Shown: positions 26,791 through 35,446, counted from the first letter of the stretch. The stretch is 64,000 nt of DNA from Leifsonia shinshuensis (GCF_014217625.1 NZ_CP043641.1:310001-374000); one strand, 5' to 3'. Notes: a model not told the origin generated them from the letters alone. Numbers and translations are program-made.

Positions 26791-26848
26791 AGTAACGCTG
26801 CGTGTTAATAACGCCTTGCAATATTAACGACACGCGTTACTATTGACC
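26791..26848. promoter_or_regulatory. HigBA promoter and operator-like inverted repeat
   Basis: A visibly AT-rich stretch. TTGCAA (26816-26821), a 16-bp spacer and TACTAT (26838-26843) form a promoter ending five bases before the toxin ATG. Around it, AGTAAC and GCGTGT-TAAT (26791-26809) face ATTAACG-ACACGC-GTTACT (26823-26841) as an imperfect inverted repeat. Toxin-antitoxin operons are usually repressed by the antitoxin at such repeats; that is inferred here. Confidence 0.6.
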
Positions 26849-27130
26849 ATGCTCCAATCGTTCGTCGACCGCGACGCCGAGGCAGTCTGGCTCGGTCTGC
26901 CGTCCCGGCGAATCCATCCCGATATCCACCGGATCGCTCGAAGGAAGCTGGCGATGCTCAACGCGGCAGCGGTGCTCGAAGACTGCCGGGTGCCACCGGG
27001 AAACCGACTCGAGAAGCTCCGCGGAGACCGCGTCGGGCGATACAGCATCCGCATCAACGACCAGTTCCGAATCTGCTTCACCTGGACCGAGGGAGGTCCG
27101 GCCGATGTCGAGATCGTCGATTATCACTGA
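26849..27130 (+). CDS. higB: HigB-type toxin (RelE superfamily)
   Basis: A 93-residue small basic protein. LEKLRGDRVGRYSIRINDQF, then RICFTWTEGGPADVEIVDYH is the HigB / plasmid maintenance killer signature, including the conserved R-I-N-D-Q-x-R-I-x-F core. HigB toxins cleave mRNA on the ribosome. The ATG (rather than a TTG two codons upstream) was chosen on promoter position; with the -10 five bases away it appears leaderless. The antitoxin follows 25 bp later, toxin first, which is the HigBA order. Confidence 0.9.
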   Translation: MLQSFVDRDAEAVWLGLPSRRIHPDIHRIARRKLAMLNAAAVLEDCRVPPGNRLEKLRGDRVGRYSIRINDQFRICFTWTEGGPADVEIVDYH

Positions 27131-27155
27131 CCACGAGACTCAAGGAGGTAGCGCG

Positions 27156-27440
27156 ATGACCGATCCGATCACCCCGGGGGAGATCCTCTCCGAGGAGTTC
27201 ATGGCCCCACTCGGGCTCACCAAGTACGCGTTGGCGAAGGCCGTCCACGTCCCCGCGCAGCGCATCGGCGACATCGTGAACGGAAAGCGGGCAATCACTC
27301 CCGACACTGCGCTCCGCTTCGCACGGGCGTTCGGTACGACTGCCGAGTTCTGGCTGAACCTGCAGGCCCACCACGACATCGAGCTCGCGCTCGCCATGCA
27401 CAGCGACGAGTTCGATGAGATAGCGCCATTGGCCGGCTGA
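27156..27440 (+). CDS. higA: HigA-type antitoxin
   Basis: A 94-residue XRE-type protein. The N-terminus TPGEILSEEFMAPLGLTKYA and helix-turn-helix HVPAQRIGDIVNGKRAITPD, then FGTTAEFWLNLQAHHDIELA are typical of HigA. It should bind and neutralise HigB and repress the operon. A strong ribosome-binding site (AAGGAGG, 27142-27148) precedes the ATG, unlike the toxin, which would favour antitoxin output. Confidence 0.92.
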   Translation: MTDPITPGEILSEEFMAPLGLTKYALAKAVHVPAQRIGDIVNGKRAITPDTALRFARAFGTTAEFWLNLQAHHDIELALAMHSDEFDEIAPLAG

Positions 27441-27450
27441 CGGTCGATGA

Positions 27451-27492
27451 CCGTCCGGCCCCGCACGCCGCACAGCACGCGGGCCCGGACGG
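27451..27492. terminator. Bidirectional hairpin after higA
   Basis: CCGTCCGG (27451-27458) pairs with CCGGACGG (27485-27492), and inside them CCCGC (27460-27464) pairs with GCGGG (27479-27483). It lies between the converging stops of higA and the YCII gene. There is no long T-tract. It is a likely transcription stop for both genes. Confidence 0.55.
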
Positions 27493-27499
27493 CCCGGCG

Positions 27500-27811
27500 T
27501 CACATCCCGGGGACCGGCGTCAGCTCGTAGACGTCGATGGTGCCGCCCATCGCGCGGTGCGGGTGGCCGGTGAGGAGGCCTTCCACGGCGTCCGCGCCGT
27601 CGGCCTCGATGAGCGTGTAGCCGCCGACGCTGCGGTCGGCGCCCTCGGAGACGGCGGCCGTCGGCGCGCCGAAGTCGATCAGGCCGGCGCCGACCTGCTG
27701 GGCCCAGGAGTTCCAGGCGGCGTTCATCTGCTCGGCCTGCTCGGGGGTGGGCTCCGGCATCGAGGCCATCGCCTCGGGGTCGGCACGGTAGAGGAGGAGG
27801 TAGCGGGCCAT
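27500..27811 (-). CDS. YCII-related domain protein
   Basis: A 103-residue protein of the YCII/DGPF family: MARYLLLYRADPEAMASMPE at the start, GGYTLIEADGADAVEGLLTG in the middle, and GGTIDVYELTPV at the end. Similar proteins are small dimeric ferredoxin-like folds, some encoded beside sigma factors, and most have no known reaction. The ATG has a GAAAGGA ribosome-binding site upstream. It stands alone between the toxin-antitoxin pair and the LCP gene. Confidence 0.82.
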   Translation of the reverse strand: MARYLLLYRADPEAMASMPEPTPEQAEQMNAAWNSWAQQVGAGLIDFGAPTAAVSEGADRSVGGYTLIEADGADAVEGLLTGHPHRAMGGTIDVYELTPVPGM

Positions 27812-28115
27812 GTTCGGGTCCTTTCCATTCGGGCGCGGGCCGGGTGGCCCGGGCGTGACCGAATCTAGTCGTGCGTCTGTGCCGGGGGAACAGCGCGCGG
27901 GCAACCTGCGATTGTTTTCATCCGGTCGATCACCAACGGTTCCTGGGAGTTCATCGGGCGCCCGCTGACCATGGCCGATTTCGGTGGGACGATCGGGACG
28001 CCCGCAGCGCACCCGAACCCGTGCACCCCCGCCGCGCACCCCGCGCACCCGATCCGCGACGCCCCGCCCCGCAGCGCACCAGGGCGCCGCCGGAGAATCC
28101 CCGAGGAGACCCGTC
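27812..28115. other. Intergenic spacer of about 300 bp
   Basis: The region between the divergent YCII and LCP genes. It holds no convincing gene; short open frames here have no recognisable product. A CCCGAGGAGA ribosome-binding site for the LCP gene lies at its right end. Promoters for both genes must be here, but no clear -35/-10 pair was found. Confidence 0.6.
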
Positions 28116-29447
28116 ATGACCCCGCCCCGCCAGCCCGACCCGGCCTTCCCGGCCGGCGACAGCGGCGCCGCCGAGCCCCTCCGCCGCAACGTCGCCCACG
28201 CCCAGCGCCGCCGGACCTCCGTGACGAAGCGGATCGTGCTCTCGGTCGTCGGAGCGGTCGCCGCCGTGGCCGTCGCCGTCGGCGCGTTCGCGGCCTACTC
28301 CTACATCGACCTGTCGAACGGCCTGCACCGCTCGGACATCACGCTCCCGGGCGGCGAGAAGAAGAAGGATGTCGCAGAGAGCAACATCCTCGTGATGGGC
28401 CTCGACAGCCGGCTGGACGAGAACGGCAATGCCCTGCCGGCCGACGTCTACAACGCCCTCCACGCCGGGAGCGGGGCCGACGGCGGCTACAACGCGAACG
28501 TGCTGATGCTCATCCACATCCCGGCGGGCGGCAAGAAGGCCGTGGGCATCTCGATCCCGCGCGACGACTACGCGCCGCTGTCCGGCAGCCCGGACGGCGT
28601 GTCCTCGTCCAAGATCAAGGAGGCCTACGGCCTCGCGCTCGACCAGAAGCTCACCGAACTGACCAAGGCCGGGGTGGCCCAGAGCGACGCCTACCAGCAG
28701 GCCCGGACCTTCGCGCGCCAGACCGAGCTGCAGACCGTGTCCGACTTCCTCGGCGGCGTAAGGATCGACCACTTCATCGAGGTCACGATAGCCGCGTTCT
28801 ACCAGGTGGCCCAGGCGGTCCAGCCGGTCACGGTGTGCATCGCGGAGGACACCCAGGACCCGTACTCCGGCGCCGACTTCAAGGCGGGCGTCCAGCAGCT
28901 GTCGGCCTCCCAGGCCGTGAGCTTCGTCCGGCAGCGCCGCGACGAGAACAACCCGTCGCTCAACTTCACCGACCTGGACCGCGAGCGCCGCCAGCAGGCG
29001 TTCATCGTCTCCCTCGCGACGAAACTGAAGAAGGCGGACACCTTCGCCAACCCGGCGACGCTGGAATCCCTGATCTCGGCGGCGAAGCAGAACATCGCCC
29101 TCGACTCGGGCTTCGACCTCCTGAGCTTCGCGTCGGAGGCGCAGCACCTGGCGGGAGGCAACATCACCTTCACGACGCTGCCGATCACCGGCTACGGGGT
29201 GAAGGACGGCAAGGACGTCAACCTCGTGGACCCGGACCAGATCCACTCGGTCGTGCAGCAGCTCCTGAACCCGGCGAGTGCGACCGCCACTCCGACCCCC
29301 GGCGGCTCCACGACCGCCGGGTCGCCCACGTCCACGGCACCTGCGCCCTCCCCGTCGCCGGCCGCGTCGAAGCCGGCCGGTCCGAACGGCACCTACACGG
29401 ACCCGACGGCGCCGCTGCCGTCCGGGGGAGTGCCCTGCGTGAAGTAG
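28116..29447 (+). CDS. LytR-CpsA-Psr (LCP) family wall glycopolymer transferase
   Basis: A 443-residue membrane-anchored protein. A basic N-terminus is followed by one helix (about 42-64). The LCP domain has NILVMGLDSR, the signature VGISIPRDDYAPL, and later DFLGGVRIDHFIEVTIAAFY with QQAFIVSLATKL. The C-terminal 60 residues are Pro/Thr/Ser-rich and end in GGVPCVK. LCP enzymes attach teichoic-like or capsular polymers to peptidoglycan outside the cell. The conserved arginines for pyrophosphate binding appear present. The ATG has a GAGGAG site upstream. Confidence 0.92.
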   Translation: MTPPRQPDPAFPAGDSGAAEPLRRNVAHAQRRRTSVTKRIVLSVVGAVAAVAVAVGAFAAYSYIDLSNGLHRSDITLPGGEKKKDVAESNILVMGLDSRLDENGNALPADVYNALHAGSGADGGYNANVLMLIHIPAGGKKAVGISIPRDDYAPLSGSPDGVSSSKIKEAYGLALDQKLTELTKAGVAQSDAYQQARTFARQTELQTVSDFLGGVRIDHFIEVTIAAFYQVAQAVQPVTVCIAEDTQDPYSGADFKAGVQQLSASQAVSFVRQRRDENNPSLNFTDLDRERRQQAFIVSLATKLKKADTFANPATLESLISAAKQNIALDSGFDLLSFASEAQHLAGGNITFTTLPITGYGVKDGKDVNLVDPDQIHSVVQQLLNPASATATPTPGGSTTAGSPTSTAPAPSPSPAASKPAGPNGTYTDPTAPLPSGGVPCVK

Positions 29448-29463
29448 CGGCGTGGGGTGACGG

Positions 29464-29973
29464 CTAGTCGCCGAGCGCGTCGATCAGCGCCGCGTAGAGC
29501 GCGCTGAACCGCGCCCGGTGGTCGTCCGTCTCGATCGGGCTCAGCGGGAAGGTCACCTTCGTGCCGTACGACCACTCGGCGGTGACCGTGAAGTCGCCCG
29601 GCCACGGATCGAACAGGTCCCGCCGGAACGCCGAGTTCGCGTCCGAGATCGTCAGCTGGGCGAGCCCGGCGCGCGGCCGCGCCACGACGACCGTCTCGAC
29701 GTCGTAGGGTTCGGTGCTGCGCCCGGCGGCGTCGGCGAACACGATGGTCTTGTCCGTGAAGACGACGACCTTGGCCGAGAACACGCCGGCGCCGTCGATG
29801 CGCACTCCGGAGTCCAGATGCTCGATCGGCCGGAGCCCGACCGCGAGGGCGATGCCGCTGACGAAATGCCCGAACCACTCGGCGCGGTCGTCGCTGCGGA
29901 CCCGCATCCAGGACGGTCCGGTGAGCCGTCCGCCGACCTCCTCGAGCACCTCGTTCAAGTTCCTGTCGGCCAT
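29464..29973 (-). CDS. Hypothetical protein
   Basis: A 169-residue soluble protein with no family I recognise. It has a helical start (NLNEVLEEVGGRLTGPSWMR) and a beta-rich middle (GVRIDGAGVFSAKVVVFTDK, then TIVFADAAGRSTEPYDVETV), with no signal peptide or membrane segment. A strong ribosome-binding site (GAGGAGGA) precedes the ATG. It is convergent with the LCP gene, 16 bp between stops. Base composition and codon use look like the rest of the window. Confidence 0.7.
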   Translation of the reverse strand: MADRNLNEVLEEVGGRLTGPSWMRVRSDDRAEWFGHFVSGIALAVGLRPIEHLDSGVRIDGAGVFSAKVVVFTDKTIVFADAAGRSTEPYDVETVVVARPRAGLAQLTISDANSAFRRDLFDPWPGDFTVTAEWSYGTKVTFPLSPIETDDHRARFSALYAALIDALGD

Positions 29974-30070
29974 CCGACATCCTCCTCGTCCACCTGCTCC
30001 CGTGCGGGCACACGGACAACCGTAGTGGCGAGGCGGCTGTGACGCACCTGAAGCCGAAGGCGCCGGCCGG

Positions 30071-31168
30071 CTAGTCCGACGACGTCAGCGAGCTCGGAGC
30101 CGCAGTGCGCCGGAGGCGCTTCACCGGACCCCGCCACGCCTGCCCGAGGATGAGGAGCCGAAGGACGCGCGAGTATCCACACACCTCCTGGACCAGTATC
30201 GGCAGGCCGAGGGCCGCGACCATTCCGACGACCAGCAGGATGTACGTATCGTCGACGCCCAGCCGCATCAACACGATGCGCGAGCCGGCGGACGCGAATA
30301 CGTGCAGCAGGAAGATCGCGTAGGAGTAGGCGCCGACGAAGGCGAGCGGGCGCCAGGTCCAACGCGTCGAGAACAGGGTGAGGCAGGCCGCGCCGCTCAA
30401 GAGGATCACGAGCGGCGTGTACCGCTCCTGGATGTCCGGAATCGCCCCGGCCACGCCCAGCTGGGACACGCCGATCAGCGCGACCGCGACCAGACCGGCA
30501 CCCACCTGCACGGCAGCGGGCGCTCCCCGCCAGTCGAAGCGGCGGGCGAACACGCCGAGGAGGAAGAACGGGAGCAGGTAGACGATGCCCATCAGGCTGA
30601 AGACCCGGACCTCCGCCACGAACGGACCCACGACCGCGCTGAACGCGGCGGCGCCGATCATCCAGGCGACGGCCGCTCTGCGGGACTCCGCGAGCCGGAA
30701 GTGGTCTATGGCCGCGATCATGGCGAACAGGACCAGCGTGGCCTCGAGGTACCAGTAGTGCTCGATCGGGATGACGATGTGCCACTGCCAGATCGGCAGG
30801 ACGTAGGGACGGTTCACCTCCTCGGGCATGGCCAGCTTCACGAGCAGGTAGATGGTCCCGACGAAGAACATCGGGACCATGAGCCGGCGGAGCTTCTTCG
30901 ACACGAACCCGCCCCAGTGCGCATAGGCGGGCCGCATGGCGTAGACGATGCCGGAGAGGAAGGTGAAGAGCGGCATGCGCAGGAACAGCATCGAGTCGGT
31001 GAGCCAGCGCAGAAGGGTGCCGTCTTCGACCTTCAGGCCGAGCGATCGGTCGGCGCCCACCGTGTGGTACAGGACCAGCAGCACGCAGGCGAGACCGCGG
31101 AGGGTCTCGATACTGAGGTCCTTCGCGCCGCTCGCGAGCGGCGCGCGGGTCGTCGGTGCGATCGACAC
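30071..31168 (-). CDS. Acyltransferase family 3 membrane protein
   Basis: A 365-residue protein with about ten membrane helices. The motif LRGLACVLLVLYHTVG near residue 25, with its conserved R and H, marks acyltransferase family 3. These enzymes O-acetylate sugars, polysaccharides or antibiotics. The GTG start at 31168 was chosen because AGGAGG lies six bases upstream; an ATG seven codons earlier lacks a site. It belongs to the accessory block between glnE and glnA1 and could modify a surface glycan, possibly with the LCP protein. Confidence 0.85.
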   Translation of the reverse strand: MSIAPTTRAPLASGAKDLSIETLRGLACVLLVLYHTVGADRSLGLKVEDGTLLRWLTDSMLFLRMPLFTFLSGIVYAMRPAYAHWGGFVSKKLRRLMVPMFFVGTIYLLVKLAMPEEVNRPYVLPIWQWHIVIPIEHYWYLEATLVLFAMIAAIDHFRLAESRRAAVAWMIGAAAFSAVVGPFVAEVRVFSLMGIVYLLPFFLLGVFARRFDWRGAPAAVQVGAGLVAVALIGVSQLGVAGAIPDIQERYTPLVILLSGAACLTLFSTRWTWRPLAFVGAYSYAIFLLHVFASAGSRIVLMRLGVDDTYILLVVGMVAALGLPILVQEVCGYSRVLRLLILGQAWRGPVKRLRRTAAPSSLTSSD

Positions 31169-31264
31169 AAGTCCTCCTGGTAGCAGCAATCGTGGTCGTG
31201 AAATGCGCGATTGAAACTATACACAGAAGATATGGCGACGGATGAAGGCGCCAGCAGGCGCGGA

Positions 31265-31295
31265 AAGGGCCGCACCCCCGAGGGGTGCGGCCCTT
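31265..31295. terminator. Terminator after glnA1
   Basis: AAGGGCCGCACCCC (31265-31278) pairs perfectly with GGGGTGCGGCCCTT (31282-31295), with a 3-nt loop. It lies 18 bp after the glnA1 stop. Read on the minus strand it ends in CCCTTT, a short U-run, which fits an intrinsic terminator. Confidence 0.85.
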
Positions 31296-31312
31296 ACGCG
31301 ACCAGCTGAGGC

Positions 31313-32737
31313 TTACACCCCGTAGTACAGCTCGTACTCGAACGGGTGCGGGCGCTGCGCGAGGGGCTTGATCTCCTTCTCGCGCTTGTACTCGATCCAG
31401 GTCTCGATGAGCTCCGGGGTGAACACGCCGCCCGCGGTGAGGAAGTCGTGGTCGGCCTCGAGCGCGTCGAGCGCCTCGCCGAGCGACGCCGGGACCTGCG
31501 GGATGTTGCGGGCCTCCTCCGGCGGGAGCTCGTAGAGGTCCTTGTCGACCGGCTCGTGCGGCTCGATGCGGTTCTTGATGCCGTCGAGGCCGGCCATCAG
31601 CTGGGCGGCGAACGCGAGGTACGGGTTGCCCGAGGCGTCCGGCGCGCGGAACTCGATGCGCTTGGCCTTCGGGTTGGTGCCCGTGATCGGGATGCGGATG
31701 GACGCCGAGCGGTTGCCGGCCGAGTAGACCAGGTTGACCGGGGCCTCGAAGCCGGGGACCAGGCGGTGGAACGAGTTCACCGTCGGGTTCGTGAAGGCGA
31801 GCACCGCCGGGGCGTGCTTGAGCAGGCCGCCGATGTACCAGCGGGCGATGTCGGACAGGCCGCCGTAGCCGGCCTCGTCGTAGAACAGCGGCTTGCCGTC
31901 GTTCCACAGCGACTGGTGGGTGTGCATGCCCGAGCCGTTGTCGCCGAAGAGCGGCTTGGGCATGAACGTGGCGGTCTTGCCCCACTGCTCGGCCGTGTTC
32001 TTGACGATGTACTTGAACTTCAGGATGTCGTCCGCCGCGGCGACCATCGTGTCGAAGCGGTAGTTGATCTCGGCCTGGCCGCCGGTGCCCACCTCGTGGT
32101 GCGCGCGCTCCAGGATGAGGCCGGCGTCGATCAGCTTCAGCGAGATGTCGTCGCGCAGGTCGGCCTGCTTGTCGACAGGGCTCACCGGGAAGTAGCCGCC
32201 CTTGTACGGGGTCTTGTTGCCGAGGTTGCCGCCCTCTTCGACGCGGCCGGAGTTCCAGGCGCCCTCCTCGGAGTCCACGGAGTAGAAGCTGGAGTTCTGC
32301 TTCACCTCGTAGCGCACGTCGTCGAAGATGTAGAACTCGGCCTCCGGGGCGAAGAACGCGGTGTCCGCGATGCCGGTGGAGGCGAGGTACTTCTCCGCCT
32401 TCTTGGCGACCTGACGCGGGTCCTTCGCGTAGATCTCGCCGTTGCGGGGGTTGTAGATGTCGAAGACCATGATCAGCGTGCGCTCGACGCGGAACGGGTC
32501 GATGTAGGCGGTCGAGACATCCGGGATGAGCTGCATGTCCGACTCGTGGATCGACGCGAAACCGCGGATCGAGGAACCGTCGAACAGCTGGCCGACCGAG
32601 AAGAACTCCTCGTCGACGGTCGCTGCGGGGATGTTGAAGTGCTGCTGAACACCGGGCAGATCGGTGAAGCGGATATCAAGGAACTTGACGTCGGTGTCCT
32701 TGATGTACTTGAGCACCTCGGAAGAATCACGGAACAT
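31313..32737 (-). CDS. glnA1: Glutamine synthetase type I, main enzyme
   Basis: A 474-residue GS-I beta enzyme making glutamine from glutamate, ammonia and [14 protein letters not shown] (near 48), [21 protein letters not shown] and NRSASIRIP are the metal, ATP and glutamate sites. [11 protein letters not shown] contains Tyr402, the expected adenylylation target of GlnE (23724-26759). The ATG at 32737 was chosen from the conserved start [15 protein letters not shown] four-half-site GlnR operator lies 71-108 bp upstream and a strong terminator follows. Confidence 0.97.
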   Translation of the reverse strand: MFRDSSEVLKYIKDTDVKFLDIRFTDLPGVQQHFNIPAATVDEEFFSVGQLFDGSSIRGFASIHESDMQLIPDVSTAYIDPFRVERTLIMVFDIYNPRNGEIYAKDPRQVAKKAEKYLASTGIADTAFFAPEAEFYIFDDVRYEVKQNSSFYSVDSEEGAWNSGRVEEGGNLGNKTPYKGGYFPVSPVDKQADLRDDISLKLIDAGLILERAHHEVGTGGQAEINYRFDTMVAAADDILKFKYIVKNTAEQWGKTATFMPKPLFGDNGSGMHTHQSLWNDGKPLFYDEAGYGGLSDIARWYIGGLLKHAPAVLAFTNPTVNSFHRLVPGFEAPVNLVYSAGNRSASIRIPITGTNPKAKRIEFRAPDASGNPYLAFAAQLMAGLDGIKNRIEPHEPVDKDLYELPPEEARNIPQVPASLGEALDALEADHDFLTAGGVFTPELIETWIEYKREKEIKPLAQRPHPFEYELYYGV

Positions 32738-32807
32738 ACGGAGGACTCCCAATGGCTTGCGGTGACGGACTGCACCTGCAGCCCAAGCTACACGGTAGGG
32801 GGAGGCC

Positions 32808-32845
32808 GTTTCCCTCCGGTGACGCAAATGTTTCCGGCATGTTAC
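32808..32845 (-). promoter_or_regulatory. GlnR-type operator upstream of glnA1
   Basis: On the minus strand the sequence reads GTAAC-n6-GAAAC-n6-GTCAC-n6-GAAAC, four half-sites at exact 6-bp spacing. This matches the published GlnR consensus of streptomycetes and mycobacteria (gTnAC-n6-GaAAC repeated). It lies 71-108 bp upstream of the glnA1 ATG. GlnR should regulate glnA1 by nitrogen supply through this site; the regulator gene itself is not in the window. Confidence 0.85.
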
Positions 32846-32910
32846 GCCCTGGGCTGCTTGCGACCGCTACGGCCCGGCGAGCGATCAGCCGTGCCCGGTA
32901 AACTCGAGGG

Positions 32911-33336
32911 GTGCCGCAGAACACCCCGCCCTCCCGCTTCGGCGACCTCGCCCCCAGCCGTTACCCGGGCGAGCGGCTCGGCCTCCCGGAGGCGGGCCCG
33001 CGCTCGGTCGGCAGGCTCGGCCGCCGGCTCGGCGCGATCGTGGTCGACTGGGCGCTCGCGTCGCTGATCTCGCTGGCGTTCTTCCACTACGACTCGTGGG
33101 CGAACATCGGCATCTTCGCGCTCATGCAGGTGGTCTTCATCCCGACCATCGGCGGCAGCATCGGCCACCGGATCTTCGGGATGCGCGTCGTCGCGCTCGC
33201 CGGCGGCTGGGTGGGCGTGTGGCGGCCGCTGGTGCGCACGGTGCTGCTGTGCGTCGTCATCCCGGCGCTGGTCTGGGACTCCGACCAGCGCGGCTTCCAC
33301 GACAAGGTCGCCGGCACGGTCCTCATCCGCGCGTAG
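32911..33336 (+). CDS. RDD family membrane protein
   Basis: A 141-residue protein. RLGRRLGAIVVDWALASLIS (about 34-53) opens with the R-x-x-A/G-x-x-x-D signature of the RDD family, GGSIGHRIFGMRVV is the second conserved block, and it ends in DSDQRGFHDKVAGTVLI. Two to three membrane helices are present. Function unknown. The gene is the usual divergent neighbour of glnA1 in actinobacteria. TAAACT (32899-32904) lies six bases before the GTG start, so it should be leaderless. Confidence 0.9.
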   Translation: MPQNTPPSRFGDLAPSRYPGERLGLPEAGPRSVGRLGRRLGAIVVDWALASLISLAFFHYDSWANIGIFALMQVVFIPTIGGSIGHRIFGMRVVALAGGWVGVWRPLVRTVLLCVVIPALVWDSDQRGFHDKVAGTVLIRA

Positions 33337-33385
33337 CGGACATCGCCCGCGCCTCTCCGCGCACGCGCGCCGCTACACTCCTGCC

Positions 33386-34564
33386 ATGCGCGCCTTCGGC
33401 TTCGCCCGTGACCTGCTCCGGTCGGACGGCGCCGGCGCCCACCGGGTGACGTACACCGAACTGTTCTTCGACCTCGTGTTCGTGTTCGCGGTCACCCAGG
33501 TGTCGCACGTGCTCCTGCACGAGCAGTCGGCGCTCACGCTGCTGCACACGGTCATGCTGGCGATGGTCGTGTGGTGGGTGTGGATGTTCACGACCTGGGC
33601 GTCCAGCTGGCTCGACCCGGAGCGCGGGGCCGTGCGGGCGCTGTTCGTCGTGCTGATGCTGCTCGGCCTCCTGCTGGCGTCGGCGATCCCGGAGGCCTTC
33701 GGCGACCGCGCCGTACTCTTCGCCGTGTGCCTCGTGCTCATGCAGCTCGGCCGGGCCGGCTTCACCCTGTTCGCGTTCGGCCGGTCGCGGCCCGAGCACG
33801 CGGTGAACTTCGTGCGCATCATCGTGTGGCACGCCATGGCGGGCGCGCTGTGGCTGGCGGGCGCATTCCTTCCCGACCAGGCCCGGCTGGTCGTCTGGCT
33901 GATCGCCCTCGCCGTCGACTACGTCGGCCCGCGGCTGCGCTTCTGCACACCGGGCCTCGGGAGGTCGCCGCTGTCCAGTTGGAACATCTCCGGCGCGCAC
34001 CTGTCCGAGCGGGTGAGCCTGTTCCTGATCATCGCGCTGGGGGAGTCGATCGTTGTCACGGGGGCGGCCTTCTCGACGGCGCCGCTGGACGTCGTCCACC
34101 TGGCGGCGTTCCTCGCGGCGTTCGCGGGGACCGTGCTGCTCTGGCTGCTCTACTTCTCGCACAGCCAGCGCGGCGGCAGCGAGTACATCGAGCGGGCGGC
34201 CGAGCGCGGGATGATCGCCCAGACGGCGTACACCTACATCCCACTGCTGCTGGTGCTCGGGATCGTGCTCTCCGCCGTCGCGGACGGGCTGGTGCTGGAG
34301 CGGCCGGTGGGCGTGCCGACGCCCTGGACGGCGGGGCTGCTGTGCGGCTCCGCGATCGTGTACCTAGTCGGGCTGCTGCTGTTCCGGCGGGCGACGGGGA
34401 TGCGGTGGTCGCTCACGGTCGTGGTGGGCGCGGTCGTGCTGGGGGTGCTGTGGGCGGTCGCGGGGGTGTTGCCGACAGCGGTCGTCGCGTGGACGGTGAA
34501 CGGCGTGCTGGCGCTGGTGGTCGTGGCGGAGCAGGCCGTGTACCGGAGACGTGCGAGCAGCTGA
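33386..34564 (+). CDS. Low-temperature requirement A (LtrA) family membrane protein
   Basis: A 392-residue protein with about ten hydrophobic helices. VTYTELFFDLVFVFAVTQVS (about 21-40) is the LtrA signature, and the later AERGMIAQTAYTYIPLLLVL also fits. LtrA was found in Listeria growth at low temperature; the activity is unknown. TACACT (33374-33379) lies six bases before the ATG, predicting a leaderless mRNA. The gene stands between RDD and DUF4191 genes that are neighbours in mycobacteria, so it is probably an insertion into the core order. Confidence 0.85.
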   Translation: MRAFGFARDLLRSDGAGAHRVTYTELFFDLVFVFAVTQVSHVLLHEQSALTLLHTVMLAMVVWWVWMFTTWASSWLDPERGAVRALFVVLMLLGLLLASAIPEAFGDRAVLFAVCLVLMQLGRAGFTLFAFGRSRPEHAVNFVRIIVWHAMAGALWLAGAFLPDQARLVVWLIALAVDYVGPRLRFCTPGLGRSPLSSWNISGAHLSERVSLFLIIALGESIVVTGAAFSTAPLDVVHLAAFLAAFAGTVLLWLLYFSHSQRGGSEYIERAAERGMIAQTAYTYIPLLLVLGIVLSAVADGLVLERPVGVPTPWTAGLLCGSAIVYLVGLLLFRRATGMRWSLTVVVGAVVLGVLWAVAGVLPTAVVAWTVNGVLALVVVAEQAVYRRRASS

Positions 34565-34639
34565 CGGAGGACGCGCGGCTGACGACGTGCGTTCGGCCGG
34601 CCGTGTGTGGCAGTCAGTCGAAGAAGATCAGGCCGGACG

Positions 34640-35338
34640 TCAGCGCGCCCGCTGCGCCCGCACCTTCATCGGGTCGATGCCCTTCGGGATCGGCATCGAG
34701 TTCTCGAGCGACGCCAGGCGGTTGCTGATCGCGATGACCTCGGCCTTGGTGAGGGTCGGCTTGATCTTGGCCAGGGTGCGCGGGACCTTGTGCAGCGCCA
34801 CCGAGTCGGAGTCCGGTCCGACCGAGATGACGGTGACGGGGACGTTCGGCAGCACGCGGTTGATCTTGCGGCGCTCCTCGTCGACCATGCGCTGCGTGCG
34901 GGTCTTCGGGCCCTCGCTGATGAGCACGACGCCGCCGCGGCCGGTGGCACGGTAGACCGCGTCCTGCGTCTTGCCGTTGACGGCGATCGGCATCTCCGAG
35001 CCGCGCCAGCTGCGCTTGAGCGAGCTGCGCAGCACCGCGCCGACGGCGCCCGGCTGGCCCTCGATCTGCGAGTAGGCGGCGCGCTCGGCGCGGCGGCCGA
35101 GGATGATGAGGCCGAGGAGCACGCCGGCCAGGACGCCCGCGACGATCCAGAGGACCATCGTGAAGACGTTGCCGCCCGACAGGAACACCGCCATCGCGAT
35201 GCCCGCGAGGATCGGCAGCACGATTCCGCCCACGATGTAGAGCAGCGCGCGGTCGTCGTAGCGGCGGGTCATCTGGAAGACCTGCCACATCTGCTTCAGC
35301 CGACCGGGCTCCTTGGTGGACTTGTCCTTACGTGCCAT
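34640..35338 (-). CDS. DUF4191 membrane protein
   Basis: A 232-residue protein. A basic N-terminus (MARKDKSTKEPGRLKQMWQV) precedes two membrane helices at about 32-54 and 60-80, and a conserved soluble domain follows (KTQDAVYRATGRGGVVLISE, then INRVLPNVPVTVISVG). It matches DUF4191, an actinobacterial family next to lipA. Function unknown. A -10-like TATCCT (35346-35351, minus strand) lies seven bases from the ATG, predicting a leaderless mRNA. Confidence 0.88.
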   Translation of the reverse strand: MARKDKSTKEPGRLKQMWQVFQMTRRYDDRALLYIVGGIVLPILAGIAMAVFLSGGNVFTMVLWIVAGVLAGVLLGLIILGRRAERAAYSQIEGQPGAVGAVLRSSLKRSWRGSEMPIAVNGKTQDAVYRATGRGGVVLISEGPKTRTQRMVDEERRKINRVLPNVPVTVISVGPDSDSVALHKVPRTLAKIKPTLTKAEVIAISNRLASLENSMPIPKGIDPMKVRAQRAR

Positions 35339-35395
35339 AGAGACAAGGATACCGGCTCGCCCGGCCCCCGGATGACCTGTTCACGGCAGGCGTAG

Positions 35396-35446
35396 CGCCG
35401 ATCGGGAGGCCGCGCTCAGACGGTCGCGCGGCCTCCCGGATCGGCG
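35396..35446. terminator. Terminator hairpin after lipA
   Basis: CGCCGATCGGGAGGCCGCGC (35396-35415) pairs with GCGCGGCCTCCCGGATCGGC (35426-35445, plus one more G), with one bulged base and a 10-nt loop. It lies 25 bp after the lipA stop on the minus strand, before DUF4191. There is no U-tract, as often in high-GC genomes. It should end the lipB-lipA transcript. Confidence 0.75.

Noticed and set aside
26760..31168. Integrated prophage or genomic island
   Set aside because: No integrase, transposase, phage gene, tRNA or attachment-site duplication was found; only the toxin-antitoxin pair and local AT-richness point that way.
34562..34574. GACGGAGGACGCG after the LtrA gene as a further member of the palindromic repeat family
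   Set aside because: Only nine or ten bases match and there is no facing arm; this is within chance in such GC-rich DNA.
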